Position numbers and translations under genes: made by a program. From a virus, in the IMG/VR virus record IMGVR_UViG_3300027730_000158, positions 1-22,468 of that record: a stretch of DNA of 22,468 nucleotides. The stretch is one strand, 5' to 3'. Shown in pieces: positions 15,484-21,861 of this stretch. The notes under the pieces are model-generated. The model saw only the letters and a list, made by a program, of their open reading frames with translations. It was not told the DNA's origin and made no database searches. How positions within the stretch are numbered: the first letter of the stretch is position 1; every line of letters begins with the position of its first letter.

Positions 15484-17342
15484 CACGAACCTTTCAACAA
15501 CCTTTATTTGTTCCGGAAACGGAATGGGTAATGCCGGAAGAATTAAAAGATTTACGCGGTCATAAAGAAATAGCTGTGGATCTTGAAACATATGATCCTT
15601 ATTTAACTGAACTTGGATCGGGGAACGTAATTAAAAATGGTAAGATAGTTGGTGTTGCTGTAGCTGTAGAAGGTTGGTCAGGTTATTATCCGTTTGGTCA
15701 TCATCTTGGTGGTAATATGGATGAGAAATTAGTTTTAAATTGGTTACAAGATTTATTTAAACAAGATGCTACATTTATATTTCATAATGCAATTTATGAT
15801 GTGTGTTGGTTAAGATCTTATGGAATAGAAATTAAAGGTAGAATTGTAGATACAATGATAGCTGCATCTTTAGTTAATGAAAATAGATTAAGTTATAGAT
15901 TAGATACACTAGCAAAAGAATATTGTGGTTTAGGTAAAGATGAAAAAGTTTTAAACGAAGCAGCGAAAGAATATGGAATCAATCCTAAAAAAGATTTATG
16001 GAAACTTCCATCTATGTTTGTTGGCCAGTACGCAGAAAGAGATGCAGAAGCTACATTAAAACTTTGGCAACGTATGAAAATAGAATTAGAAAATGAACAA
16101 GCATGGGATGTTTTTAATTTAGAAACAAAATTATTTCCTTGCCTTGTAGACATGAGATTCAAAGGAGTAAGAGTTGATTTAGAAAAAGCAGAAAAAATTA
16201 AGAATAAATTAGTAGAAGAAGAAAAGAAATTATTGTTAAAAATCAATAAGTTAACAGGAGTTAATGTAGAATTATGGGCCGCAGCATCTATTGCAAAGGC
16301 ATTTGATGTACTTAAACTTCCATATGATAAAACAGAAAAAACAGGAGCTCCAAGTTTTACAAGAAACTTTTTAGCAAATCATCCTCATGAACTTGCACAA
16401 TCAATTGCAAACGCAAGAGAGATAAATAAAGCGCACACAACTTTTATAGACACAATTACAAAACATTCTTTCAAAGGTAGAATACATGCGGAGATAAATC
16501 AAATACGATCTGATGATGGTGGAACTGTTACTGGAAGATTTTCAATGTCTAATCCAAACCTACAACAGATTCCGGTAAGACATAAAGAATTAGGTCCATT
16601 GATTAGATCTATATTTATTCCAGAAGAAAATTGTAAATGGGGAGTATTTGATTATTCACAACAAGAACCAAGAATACTAGTTCATTACGCAATCCTACAA
16701 AATTTAGAAGGTGTTGATGAAATTGCAAAAGCATATGAATCAGGAGAAGCAGACTTTCATGCAAGTGTTGCAAAGATGGCAGGGATTGAAAGATCGCAAG
16801 CAAAAACAATTAATCTTGGATTAATGTATGGTATGGGTAAAAATAAATTAATGGCTGAACTAGGTTTAATGAAAGATGATGCTGAAAAATTAATTAGACA
16901 ATATCACACTAAAGCTCCTTTTGTTAAGAAGAGTATGGATAATACAACAAGGAAAGCAGAGAGAGATGGAAGAATTAGAACACTAGGTGGTAGAATTTGT
17001 AGGTTTGATCTTTGGCAACCAATTGAATTTGGTGTCAATACTCCACTTCCACTTGAACAAGCTAAAAAGAAATATGGAGATTTTTTAAAAAGAGCATTTA
17101 CTTATAAAGCTTTAAACAAATTAATACAGGGATCTGCTGCAGATATGACTAAAAAATCTATGGTAGCTTTGTATGAAAATGGAATTATACCACATATGCA
17201 AATACATGACGAAGTAGATATATCTGTTGATTCTGAAGAAACAAAGAATAAAATAATAGAAATTATGGAAAATGCAGTTAAATTAAAAATACCAAATAAA
17301 GTAGATTGTGAACTAGGAGATAATTGGGGTGATATTAAATAA
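15480..17342 (+). CDS. polA: Family-A DNA polymerase with 3'-5' exonuclease
   Basis: 620 residues, typical for a phage family-A polymerase without a 5'-3' exonuclease domain. Proofreading motifs are intact: Exo I DLETYDP (Asp34, Glu36), Exo II HNAIYD (Asn103, Asp107), Exo III YAERD (Tyr184, Asp188). Polymerase motifs: TGRFSMSNPNLQQIP (351-365), motif A FDYSQQEPR (Asp391), motif B RSQAKTINLGLMYG (Arg438, Lys442, Tyr450), motif C HDEVD (576-580, Asp577). The residue equivalent to E. coli Phe762 is Leu446, a variant reported to be common in marine viral polymerases and linked in the literature to replication style. It is the main replicative polymerase of the phage and last of the coupled helicase-DUF3310-polymerase run. 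Confidence 0.96.
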   Translation: MTRTFQQPLFVPETEWVMPEELKDLRGHKEIAVDLETYDPYLTELGSGNVIKNGKIVGVAVAVEGWSGYYPFGHHLGGNMDEKLVLNWLQDLFKQDATFIFHNAIYDVCWLRSYGIEIKGRIVDTMIAASLVNENRLSYRLDTLAKEYCGLGKDEKVLNEAAKEYGINPKKDLWKLPSMFVGQYAERDAEATLKLWQRMKIELENEQAWDVFNLETKLFPCLVDMRFKGVRVDLEKAEKIKNKLVEEEKKLLLKINKLTGVNVELWAAASIAKAFDVLKLPYDKTEKTGAPSFTRNFLANHPHELAQSIANAREINKAHTTFIDTITKHSFKGRIHAEINQIRSDDGGTVTGRFSMSNPNLQQIPVRHKELGPLIRSIFIPEENCKWGVFDYSQQEPRILVHYAILQNLEGVDEIAKAYESGEADFHASVAKMAGIERSQAKTINLGLMYGMGKNKLMAELGLMKDDAEKLIRQYHTKAPFVKKSMDNTTRKAERDGRIRTLGGRICRFDLWQPIEFGVNTPLPLEQAKKKYGDFLKRAFTYKALNKLIQGSAADMTKKSMVALYENGIIPHMQIHDEVDISVDSEETKNKIIEIMENAVKLKIPNKVDCELGDNWGDIK

Positions 17343-17348
17343 TATACA

Positions 17349-18014
17349 ATGTCTTATTTAAATGCTAATATACCACCGATTTATTGTAAAATAAGGAGAG
17401 AGTATTTATATGACTTACGAAAACATCATGGCGAAACTGAAGATTGTGTGGTCATTGGTATTGCAAGTATTCCAGGGCGTGCGATCTTATTTCATGCTTT
17501 ACTTACGAATGGTGCAATATATTGGCGGCTTCCTATCTCTGCTTTTATTCAAGGAGGAAGCAGCGGTACTGTGCATCAAGGACAAATGGAACATCCAGAT
17601 CTCGAAGATCTTGAGTTATGGAATTCATTTAGTTATTATCCTGCTATTACTACTTTTGATTTTTTAATCGGGCAGCGCTGTAAATATTTAGGTAAAGATA
17701 AAAAATTTATTCATGGACAATATTTATTTACAATTGATTGGGCACATCCAGAACCTAATATCTTGGATACTGAACATTCCGAAATACCTGATCAGCATAA
17801 GTGTGCTCACGTTTTGGCTCTTGATAACGGTTTTTTTGCAGCTCAACCTAATAATCGTATTTTGTGGAGTATTCCTAGCTTTACAACTTCAAAACATTGG
17901 CCGGATTATAAAGTTCAAACTACAGAATGGAATGTAGAAAATAGAAGTTGGCAATTAGAAGACACAGATGATATGTTCTATAATATAGATGCCAAGAAAA
18001 ACGAAAAAATTTAG
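17349..18014 (+). CDS. Conserved-looking phage protein of unknown function
   Basis: 221 residues beginning six bases after the polymerase stop. It is rich in aromatic residues and predicted beta-strands: EDCVVIGIASIPGRAILFHA (32-50), YWRLPISAFI and FSYYPAITTFDFLIGQRC, ending in an Asp/Glu-rich tail. There is no membrane segment, signal peptide, Walker motif or nuclease signature. I recall similar unnamed proteins beside polymerase genes in marine phages, so a replication-associated role is plausible on position alone. Its last 26 bases overlap the start of the following zinc-ribbon gene. Confidence 0.7.
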   Translation: MSYLNANIPPIYCKIRREYLYDLRKHHGETEDCVVIGIASIPGRAILFHALLTNGAIYWRLPISAFIQGGSSGTVHQGQMEHPDLEDLELWNSFSYYPAITTFDFLIGQRCKYLGKDKKFIHGQYLFTIDWAHPEPNILDTEHSEIPDQHKCAHVLALDNGFFAAQPNNRILWSIPSFTTSKHWPDYKVQTTEWNVENRSWQLEDTDDMFYNIDAKKNEKI

Positions 18015-18222
18015 AACACCATTACAGTTAGCTGCTAAAATTGAGCATGGTATATGTCCCTATTGCAATTTATTATCACCTTTGCTATTCTTATATAAAG
18101 ATTTCTACAGATGTTCTTTGTGTGGTGAAGAAGTAGAACAATATATTAACGGAGTTATTAAATACATTCCTATTACAAATAGTAAAAGAATAGGAATGAT
18201 AACAGAGAAACCACATGAGTGA
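17989..18222 (+). CDS. Small zinc-ribbon protein
   Basis: 77 residues with a Cys4 ribbon: CPYC (Cys23, Cys26) and CSLC (Cys42, Cys45), preceded by a basic N-terminus (PRKTKKFRT) suited to nucleic acid contact. It starts inside the previous gene (26-base overlap) and its end overlaps the next gene by eight bases. Only one ATG is available at the right position. Function unknown; a nucleic-acid or protein adaptor role is usual for such ribbons. Confidence 0.65.
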   Translation: MPRKTKKFRTPLQLAAKIEHGICPYCNLLSPLLFLYKDFYRCSLCGEEVEQYINGVIKYIPITNSKRIGMITEKPHE

Positions 18223-18562
18223 ATTAAAATTAAGTGATCAAACACAGGTAGCTTTACCTATTAAAAATATAGTAGCTATCATATCTGCTATTGTTGTAGC
18301 GGTATGGACGTATTTTGGGATCGTTGAAAGATTAAATAGACTTGAGACTAATGAAAAATTAATGGCACAAGACCTTTTAAAAAAGGCAGAACAAACTCCA
18401 AAGAATCAAGAGATGTATATGTTAATTGAGTATCAAGCTAAAGCATTAGATAAACATTCTAAACAATTAGAAGAAAATGTTCACACAAAAGTATTGATAG
18501 CTCAATTAGAAAAGAAAGTAGAAAAACTTGAAAAACAATTAGATGCTACAAAAGGTAAGTAA
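18215..18562 (+). CDS. Membrane-anchored coiled-coil protein
   Basis: 115 residues: a short polar N-terminus, one membrane segment at about 15-36 (PIKNIVAIISAIVVAVWTYFG), then an almost entirely helical charged region with clear heptads near 88-112 (LIAQLEKKVEKLEKQLDATK). This N-anchored coiled-coil layout fits an inner-membrane spanin (Rz-like) or another envelope protein. No lipoprotein partner with a lipobox is visible next to it, so the spanin idea is tentative. It overlaps both neighbours (eight bases upstream, one base downstream). Confidence 0.65.
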   Translation: MSELKLSDQTQVALPIKNIVAIISAIVVAVWTYFGIVERLNRLETNEKLMAQDLLKKAEQTPKNQEMYMLIEYQAKALDKHSKQLEENVHTKVLIAQLEKKVEKLEKQLDATKGK

Positions 18563-18771
18563 TGATCGAAGCCGTTTTTGCATTATTAATGTATATGAAT
18601 AATAAATTAGAGGGTTATTCACCTAAAGCTAGTCTTGCAGAATGTTTAGAACAAAAGAGAAAAGTTGAAAGAAATCCAGGAACAAATGTTGATTGGAGTT
18701 GTAAAGAAGTAAAAGCCATTGTAGAAACAGATAAACATGGCATTAAAAGAATTAAGGAAATTAAAGAATAG
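18562..18771 (+). CDS. Small phage protein of unknown function
   Basis: 69 residues starting on TAATG with the upstream stop. The N-terminus (IEAVFALLMYM) is hydrophobic but short and may be a weak membrane or packing helix; no lipobox is present. Two cysteines (in ECLEQ and WSCKEV) and a lysine-rich tail ending HGIKRIKEIKE follow. I recognise no family. Its TAG overlaps a GTG start for the next microgene. Confidence 0.6.
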   Translation: MIEAVFALLMYMNNKLEGYSPKASLAECLEQKRKVERNPGTNVDWSCKEVKAIVETDKHGIKRIKEIKE

Positions 18772-18902
18772 TGGCGCGTAAAGTTCAATCAGGTTCTGGT
18801 ACATTCATTAAACATACCAATAAAAAAAGACCAGGTCGTCATTCTAAAAGACCCAATAAACGTAGTAGTAGAAAAGAATATAAAGGTCAGGGAAGAAGAT
18901 AA
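18771..18902 (+). CDS. Very basic 43-residue protein (GTG start)
   Basis: GTG at 18771 overlaps the previous TAG, and the frame runs to TAA 18900-18902. The product is extremely basic: after GSGTFIKHTNKKRPGRHS comes KRPNKRSSRKEYKGQGRR. It has no acidic residue except one Glu. Short proteins with a KRPGRHSKRPNKRSSRK-type core recur in marine phages (recollection). The charge implies binding to nucleic acid or to an acidic protein such as host RNA polymerase or ribosomes; this is inference. It is the last gene before two hairpins. Confidence 0.65.
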   Translation: MARKVQSGSGTFIKHTNKKRPGRHSKRPNKRSSRKEYKGQGRR

Positions 18903-18910
18903 TGAATGCC

Positions 18911-18964
18911 CGCCCTAGTTGTACTAGGACGAGCAAACAAAAGGTGTGAGAAGAGATCTCCACA
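18911..18964 (+). other. Two tandem hairpins in an intergenic gap
   Basis: The first is CCTAGT-TGT-ACTAGG (18914-18928), extended by two pairs past a C-A mismatch to 18911/18931. The second is TGTGAGA (18945-18951) with TCT-C-CACA (18957-18964), one bulged C. They fill the 122-base gap 18903-19024 together with an AT-rich stretch that includes a weak promoter-like TTGCAA/TATCTT pair at 18985-19013. No U-tract follows the first; termination, mRNA 3'-end protection or regulation are all possible. Confidence 0.4.
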
Positions 18965-19024
18965 ATACCCTAAAAATAATTATCTTGCAACACTTGTTTT
19001 TTTAGTATATCTTCCCATATTATT

Positions 19025-19288
19025 ATGAAACCAACAGAAAGAAAAAATATGATAACGTTTGAAGAAATAGAAAACTGGGCTGCATCCGCAAAAAAAGGTG
19101 AAAAAATGGTGTATTACAAAGGTTTTTACGCTGAAGATTCTAAAAATAAATATGAGTTTAGAAAATTTTCAGAAGATCTTTTAAAGTTCGAAAAAAAGAC
19201 TAGTTTAGTCACTTTGTATCAAAAAAAAATTGAAGCAGGAGATCAAAATAAAAAACCCGTTTACGAATATTATATAGAAAAAAACTAA
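19025..19288 (+). CDS. Small phage protein of unknown function
   Basis: 87 residues from ATG 19025; an alternative ATG at 19049 (MITFEEIENW) would remove eight residues. No strong ribosome site precedes either, and the upstream sequence is AT-rich. The sequence is charged and mixed alpha/beta: FEEIENWAASAKKGEKMVYYKGFY, then a helix LLKFEKKTSLVTLYQKKI and a C-terminal strand PVYEYYIEKN. The compact helix-strand pattern is reminiscent of small single-domain phage regulators, but I recognise no family. It is followed 15 bases later by the RHH gene. Confidence 0.6.
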   Translation: MKPTERKNMITFEEIENWAASAKKGEKMVYYKGFYAEDSKNKYEFRKFSEDLLKFEKKTSLVTLYQKKIEAGDQNKKPVYEYYIEKN

Positions 19289-19303
19289 CAAAAGGAGAAG
19301 AAA

Positions 19304-19480
19304 ATGGCAAACCCGTCTAAATACAAGTCCTTATCTGTTGCAATAACAACTTGGAAAGAACTTGGAATACAAGCAGAAAGAACAAATAGAACTAGATCTA
19401 AAATGGTAGATAAACTTTTAAAGTTCTATAAAGAAAATAGAGGAGACAAAGCAAATGGAAACGGAAAACAAAACTCGTAA
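19304..19480 (+). CDS. Putative ribbon-helix-helix DNA-binding protein
   Basis: 58 residues behind a strong AAAGGAG ribosome site (19291-19297, seven bases before the ATG). Residues 6-45 fit the ribbon-helix-helix layout: a short strand (KYKSLSVA), helix 1 (TTWKELGIQAERTN), a turn and helix 2 (TRSKMVDKLLKFYKE), followed by a polar Gly/Asn tail. RHH proteins bind DNA as dimers through the strand and usually act as repressors or activators. Possible targets are the divergent promoter at 10209-10246 or its own operon; this is speculation. The last 26 bases overlap the next gene in another frame. Confidence 0.6.
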   Translation: MANPSKYKSLSVAITTWKELGIQAERTNRTRSKMVDKLLKFYKENRGDKANGNGKQNS

Positions 19481-19631
19481 AATTATCTGCCACGATTGTG
19501 GTGGTAATGGATATCGTAGAGATTGCTACGGAGAAGTATATCAATGTAAAAACTGTAAATCACAAGGTGAGATAACATTCACAGAAGAAGAAATGTTAGA
19601 GAACATTGATGACACAGGAGCCATTGTATGA
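19455..19631 (+). CDS. Small DnaJ-type zinc-finger protein
   Basis: 58 residues. Two CxxC pairs with glycine-rich followers are visible: CHDCGGNGY (Cys12, Cys15) and CKNCKSQGE (Cys31, Cys34), the pattern of half a DnaJ central zinc domain. The C-terminus is acidic (EEEMLENIDDTG). There is no J-domain, so it is not a co-chaperone in the usual sense; phage proteins of this type are generally unassigned. It starts inside the RHH gene and its TGA overlaps the next ATG (ATGA at 19628). Confidence 0.65.
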   Translation: METENKTRKIICHDCGGNGYRRDCYGEVYQCKNCKSQGEITFTEEEMLENIDDTGAIV

Positions 19632-19717
19632 AATTAGATAATTTTAAACCAAACTATTGGTTGTTATTTGTTATTTGTATGTGGTTGTTATTAATCTTAA
19701 CTATCATGATGTACTAA
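19628..19717 (+). CDS. 29-residue single-pass membrane microprotein
   Basis: The frame opens on ATGA shared with the zinc-finger gene and ends on TAATG shared with the next. After a polar start (KLDNFKPNY) almost every residue is hydrophobic (WLLFVICMWLLLILTIMMY), giving one membrane span to the C-terminus. The double coupling argues that it is translated. Function unknown; tiny holin-like or regulatory membrane peptides are possible. Confidence 0.5.
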   Translation: MKLDNFKPNYWLLFVICMWLLLILTIMMY

Positions 19718-19800
19718 TGGCTATTATTGATTTAGTAATTTTAGTTAGTTTTGTTCTCACAATCATAGCAATGTACAGTATGAGGCCACCAAAAATATAA
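19717..19800 (+). CDS. 27-residue single-pass membrane microprotein
   Basis: Starts on the last base of the preceding stop (TAATG) and ends one base before the next gene's ATG. It has one hydrophobic span (IIDLVILVSFVLTIIAMY) and a short basic tail (SMRPPKI). It may act with the preceding membrane peptide. Function unknown; support comes from coupling and composition. Confidence 0.5.
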   Translation: MAIIDLVILVSFVLTIIAMYSMRPPKI

Positions 19801-19801
19801 A

Positions 19802-20332
19802 ATGTTGAACATAAAGTTGAGAGAAGATCTTTGTAAGTTCGCTTGGGATACTGTTAACAAAAGAAATTTTGGTAATAGATCTATTGGCGCGAACGGAAAT
19901 AAAGAACAACAATACACAGGAATCATTGGCGAAGCAGTAATCTATGACATCGTTTATGGTAAACTACCCGAGTATAACGAAGCGGGGATCGTGGATATTG
20001 TTATCAATGGAAAAAAAGTAGATATCAAAACTATGGGCCGAACAGTTTATATGAAACCAGATTACGTTCACAACTTCGTTGGTTATCAAAAAGATTTTCC
20101 AAATGACATTTACATATTCAACAGCATTGTAAAAAAAGACAGAACAATTCAGATATGTGGTTGGCTGCCAAAAGATGAATTCTTTTTAAAATGTGAATTT
20201 TATAAAAAAGGAGAAGATCGTTTTAGAACTGATGGTAGTTCATTTAAAACTAAAGCACCTTTGTATGAAATAAAAAATAAAGAACTAAATGAAATTTATA
20301 TTGAAAGTGATGTTAGATCTATTGGTTTATGA
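19802..20332 (+). CDS. Probable PD-(D/E)XK-fold nuclease
   Basis: 176 residues. The segment GIIGEAVIYDIVYG (40-53, Glu44) followed by VDIVINGKKVDIKTMGR (64-80) fits the PD-(D/E)XK core: Asp65, then Asp74-x-Lys76 after a beta-turn. The glutamate-bearing helix, the spacing and the DIK triad suggest a restriction-endonuclease-like fold. The C-terminal half (CGWLPKDEFFLKCEF; APLYEIKNKELNEI) resembles a domain commonly paired with such nucleases in phages. Substrate unknown: host DNA degradation, Holliday/flap cleavage or packaging are all open. It overlaps the next gene by four bases (ATGA at 20329). Confidence 0.65.
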   Translation: MLNIKLREDLCKFAWDTVNKRNFGNRSIGANGNKEQQYTGIIGEAVIYDIVYGKLPEYNEAGIVDIVINGKKVDIKTMGRTVYMKPDYVHNFVGYQKDFPNDIYIFNSIVKKDRTIQICGWLPKDEFFLKCEFYKKGEDRFRTDGSSFKTKAPLYEIKNKELNEIYIESDVRSIGL

Positions 20333-20574
20333 GAAAAAATAAAAAAAATAAAGAGCTAGAACTTGAAATGATCTATGCAGAATTGTTTGATAAGATGGTT
20401 GAATTAGTTTTAAGAACCAATGAACCACAGATGGTTGCATCTACGATGATGGCACAATCTTTAAGACTATATAAAACTGTATTTAAACATCCTGGTGAAT
20501 TTAGAGAAGTTATTAATACTGTTTTAAAACAATCTGAAAATATAGAACCTTACAATCACAACACATTACATTAA
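20329..20574 (+). CDS. Small helical protein of unknown function
   Basis: 81 residues, coupled to the nuclease upstream by ATGA and to the HNH-like gene downstream by TAATG. After a Lys/Asn-rich start it is almost wholly helical: ELELEMIYAELFDKMVELVL, then QMVASTMMAQSLRLYKTVF and FREVINTVLKQSE. No motif is recognised. The helical repeats suggest a small adaptor or dimerising protein. Confidence 0.6.
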   Translation: MRKNKKNKELELEMIYAELFDKMVELVLRTNEPQMVASTMMAQSLRLYKTVFKHPGEFREVINTVLKQSENIEPYNHNTLH

Positions 20575-21074
20575 TGAAAGAAAAAAAATGCACCAAATGT
20601 TTAATTGTAAAACCTAAATCCGAATTTACTAAAGATTGTTGGAAAAAAAATGGAATAAGAAGTAATTGCAAAAAATGTGATTATATTAGAAAAAGTAAAT
20701 TTTTATCAACTGAAAATGGTTTTTTACAATCTATTTATCGTAATATGGTAAGTAGAAAAGAAGCAAGCGATGATGGAAAAGACAGAGGAAAAGTTTATGC
20801 GGTTGAATTTACATATAAACAACTAATAAAAAAATGGGAAGAACATAAATTAAAATATGGACAAAATTGTATCTACACAAATGAACCTATTTTTCATAAA
20901 AGAAATAGAGAACAAATAAGAGGAAATCAAATTTCAATTGATCGTTTAGATAATAATAAGCCATATACTATTGATAATATTGTTTTTTGTTCTTCACGAG
21001 CTAATTGGATTAAAGGTCAAGTAACCATTAATATGTGTAAAAAAATATTAGAAATATATGAAACACAATCCTAA
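20574..21074 (+). CDS. HNH-like endonuclease, divergent
   Basis: 166 residues. The N-terminus has a zinc ribbon (Cys6, Cys9, Cys32, Cys35: CTKC ... CKKC) typical of phage HNH proteins. The C-terminal part carries CIYTNEPIF (99-107) and SIDRLDNNKPYTIDNIVFC (121-139) then SRANWIKG, the layout of HNH proteins with a Ser-Leu/Ile-Asp-Arg-x-Asp-Asn core. The position usually taken by the first catalytic His is Arg124, so activity is uncertain. Free-standing HNH genes in phages are often mobile homing endonucleases. Its last 17 bases overlap the exonuclease gene, unusual for a recent insertion. Confidence 0.7.
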   Translation: MKEKKCTKCLIVKPKSEFTKDCWKKNGIRSNCKKCDYIRKSKFLSTENGFLQSIYRNMVSRKEASDDGKDRGKVYAVEFTYKQLIKKWEEHKLKYGQNCIYTNEPIFHKRNREQIRGNQISIDRLDNNKPYTIDNIVFCSSRANWIKGQVTINMCKKILEIYETQS

Positions 21075-21759
21075 ATTTATTTACCCTAAATCCATTAGAT
21101 CGTTAATTAATGACAAACGACACTATGAGATTGGTGCAACAAAATTACCATCGGTAACCACCATTCTTTCTGCAACGATGCCGGAAGAAAAAAGAAAATC
21201 ACTTGATGCGTGGAAACAACGCGTTGGTGCTACCGAAGCGCAGAAAGTAGTTACAACCGCAGCGAATCGTGGAACGGCGATGCATACAATTTTAGAACAT
21301 TATATAACAGGGCAAGGTTATCTTGATCTAACAGTCACAGGTCGTAATGCACATAACATGGCACAAACTATCTTTGAGAAAGGATTGAAAGATAAAGTCA
21401 GCGAATATTACGCCACAGAAGCTACCCTATTTTACCCAGATTTGTATGCGGGAGCTACTGATATGGTTGCAGTGCATGATGGAAAGGACAGTATTATTGA
21501 CTTTAAACAGTCAAATAAACCGAAGCGAAGAGAGTGGATAACCGAATATTGTCTACAACTTGCAGCATATGCAATGTCGCACAATACAGTTTATGGAACT
21601 TCAATTCAAAAAGGAGTTATTATGATGGTTACACCAGATAGTTATTATCAAGAATTTATTATAGAGGGAGAAGAACTTAAAAAATATATGCACGAATTTT
21701 TAGAAAGAGTAGATAAATACTACAATATCAAGGATTTAACTACTGTTGACAAAACCTAA
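21058..21759 (+). CDS. PD-(D/E)XK exonuclease, Cas4/RecB-like
   Basis: 233 residues with the motif set of RecB/Cas4-type nucleases: RGTAMHTILEHYI (71-83, His76), EATLFYPDLYAGATDMVAV (121-139, with GATD and Asp135), DSIIDFKQ (144-151, Asp148-x-Lys150) and CLQLAAYA (165-172, Gln167 to Tyr171). Related marine phage proteins are called exonucleases and are thought to substitute for T7 gp6 in recombination or in degrading host DNA for nucleotides. The codons are visibly richer in GC than in the overlapping HNH-like gene. A TTGACA sits at its very end and may be a promoter for the wall hydrolase. Confidence 0.85.
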   Translation: MKHNPKFIYPKSIRSLINDKRHYEIGATKLPSVTTILSATMPEEKRKSLDAWKQRVGATEAQKVVTTAANRGTAMHTILEHYITGQGYLDLTVTGRNAHNMAQTIFEKGLKDKVSEYYATEATLFYPDLYAGATDMVAVHDGKDSIIDFKQSNKPKRREWITEYCLQLAAYAMSHNTVYGTSIQKGVIMMVTPDSYYQEFIIEGEELKKYMHEFLERVDKYYNIKDLTTVDKT

Positions 21760-21773
21760 AAAATGAACACAAT
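21746..21773 (+). promoter_or_regulatory. Candidate promoter before the glucosaminidase gene
   Basis: A perfect TTGACA (21746-21751) overlaps the end of the exonuclease gene and is followed after 16 bases by CACAAT (21768-21773), four of six matches to TATAAT. It would give an untranslated leader of about 80 bases. Support is moderate because the -10 is weak. Confidence 0.35.
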
Positions 21774-21811
21774 GAAAGAATATGAACCAATAAGCAGCTA
21801 TAGGACTGCAC

Positions 21812-21829
21812 CTTATCTAAATAGATAAG
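21812..21829 (+). other. Perfect AT-rich hairpin in the glucosaminidase leader
   Basis: CTTATCT (21812-21818) pairs exactly with AGATAAG (21823-21829) around AAAT, followed by TTTATAAATC. It could be a weak terminator for the upstream operon or a leader structure; it lies 23 bases before the AGGAGG ribosome site. The rest of the 102-base gap (21760-21861) shows only a 21-codon open frame. Confidence 0.4.
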
Positions 21830-21861
21830 TTTATAAATCAACTAACATCGCAGGAGGACAC

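Noticed and set aside
17410-17937. Two plus-strand frames of 85 and 74 codons rich in Leu/Ile inside the 17349 gene
   Set aside because: They are alternative frames of a longer continuous gene with better-behaved composition; the hydrophobicity comes from T-rich codons read out of frame.
18902-18949. 15-codon frame starting on TAATG after the basic protein
   Set aside because: Too short to support, and the same bases form the first of two hairpins, which explains the composition better.
21763-21828. 21-codon frame in the leader of the glucosaminidase gene
   Set aside because: No ribosome site and no recognisable peptide; its end lies within the AT-rich hairpin. It could be a leader peptide but nothing supports that.
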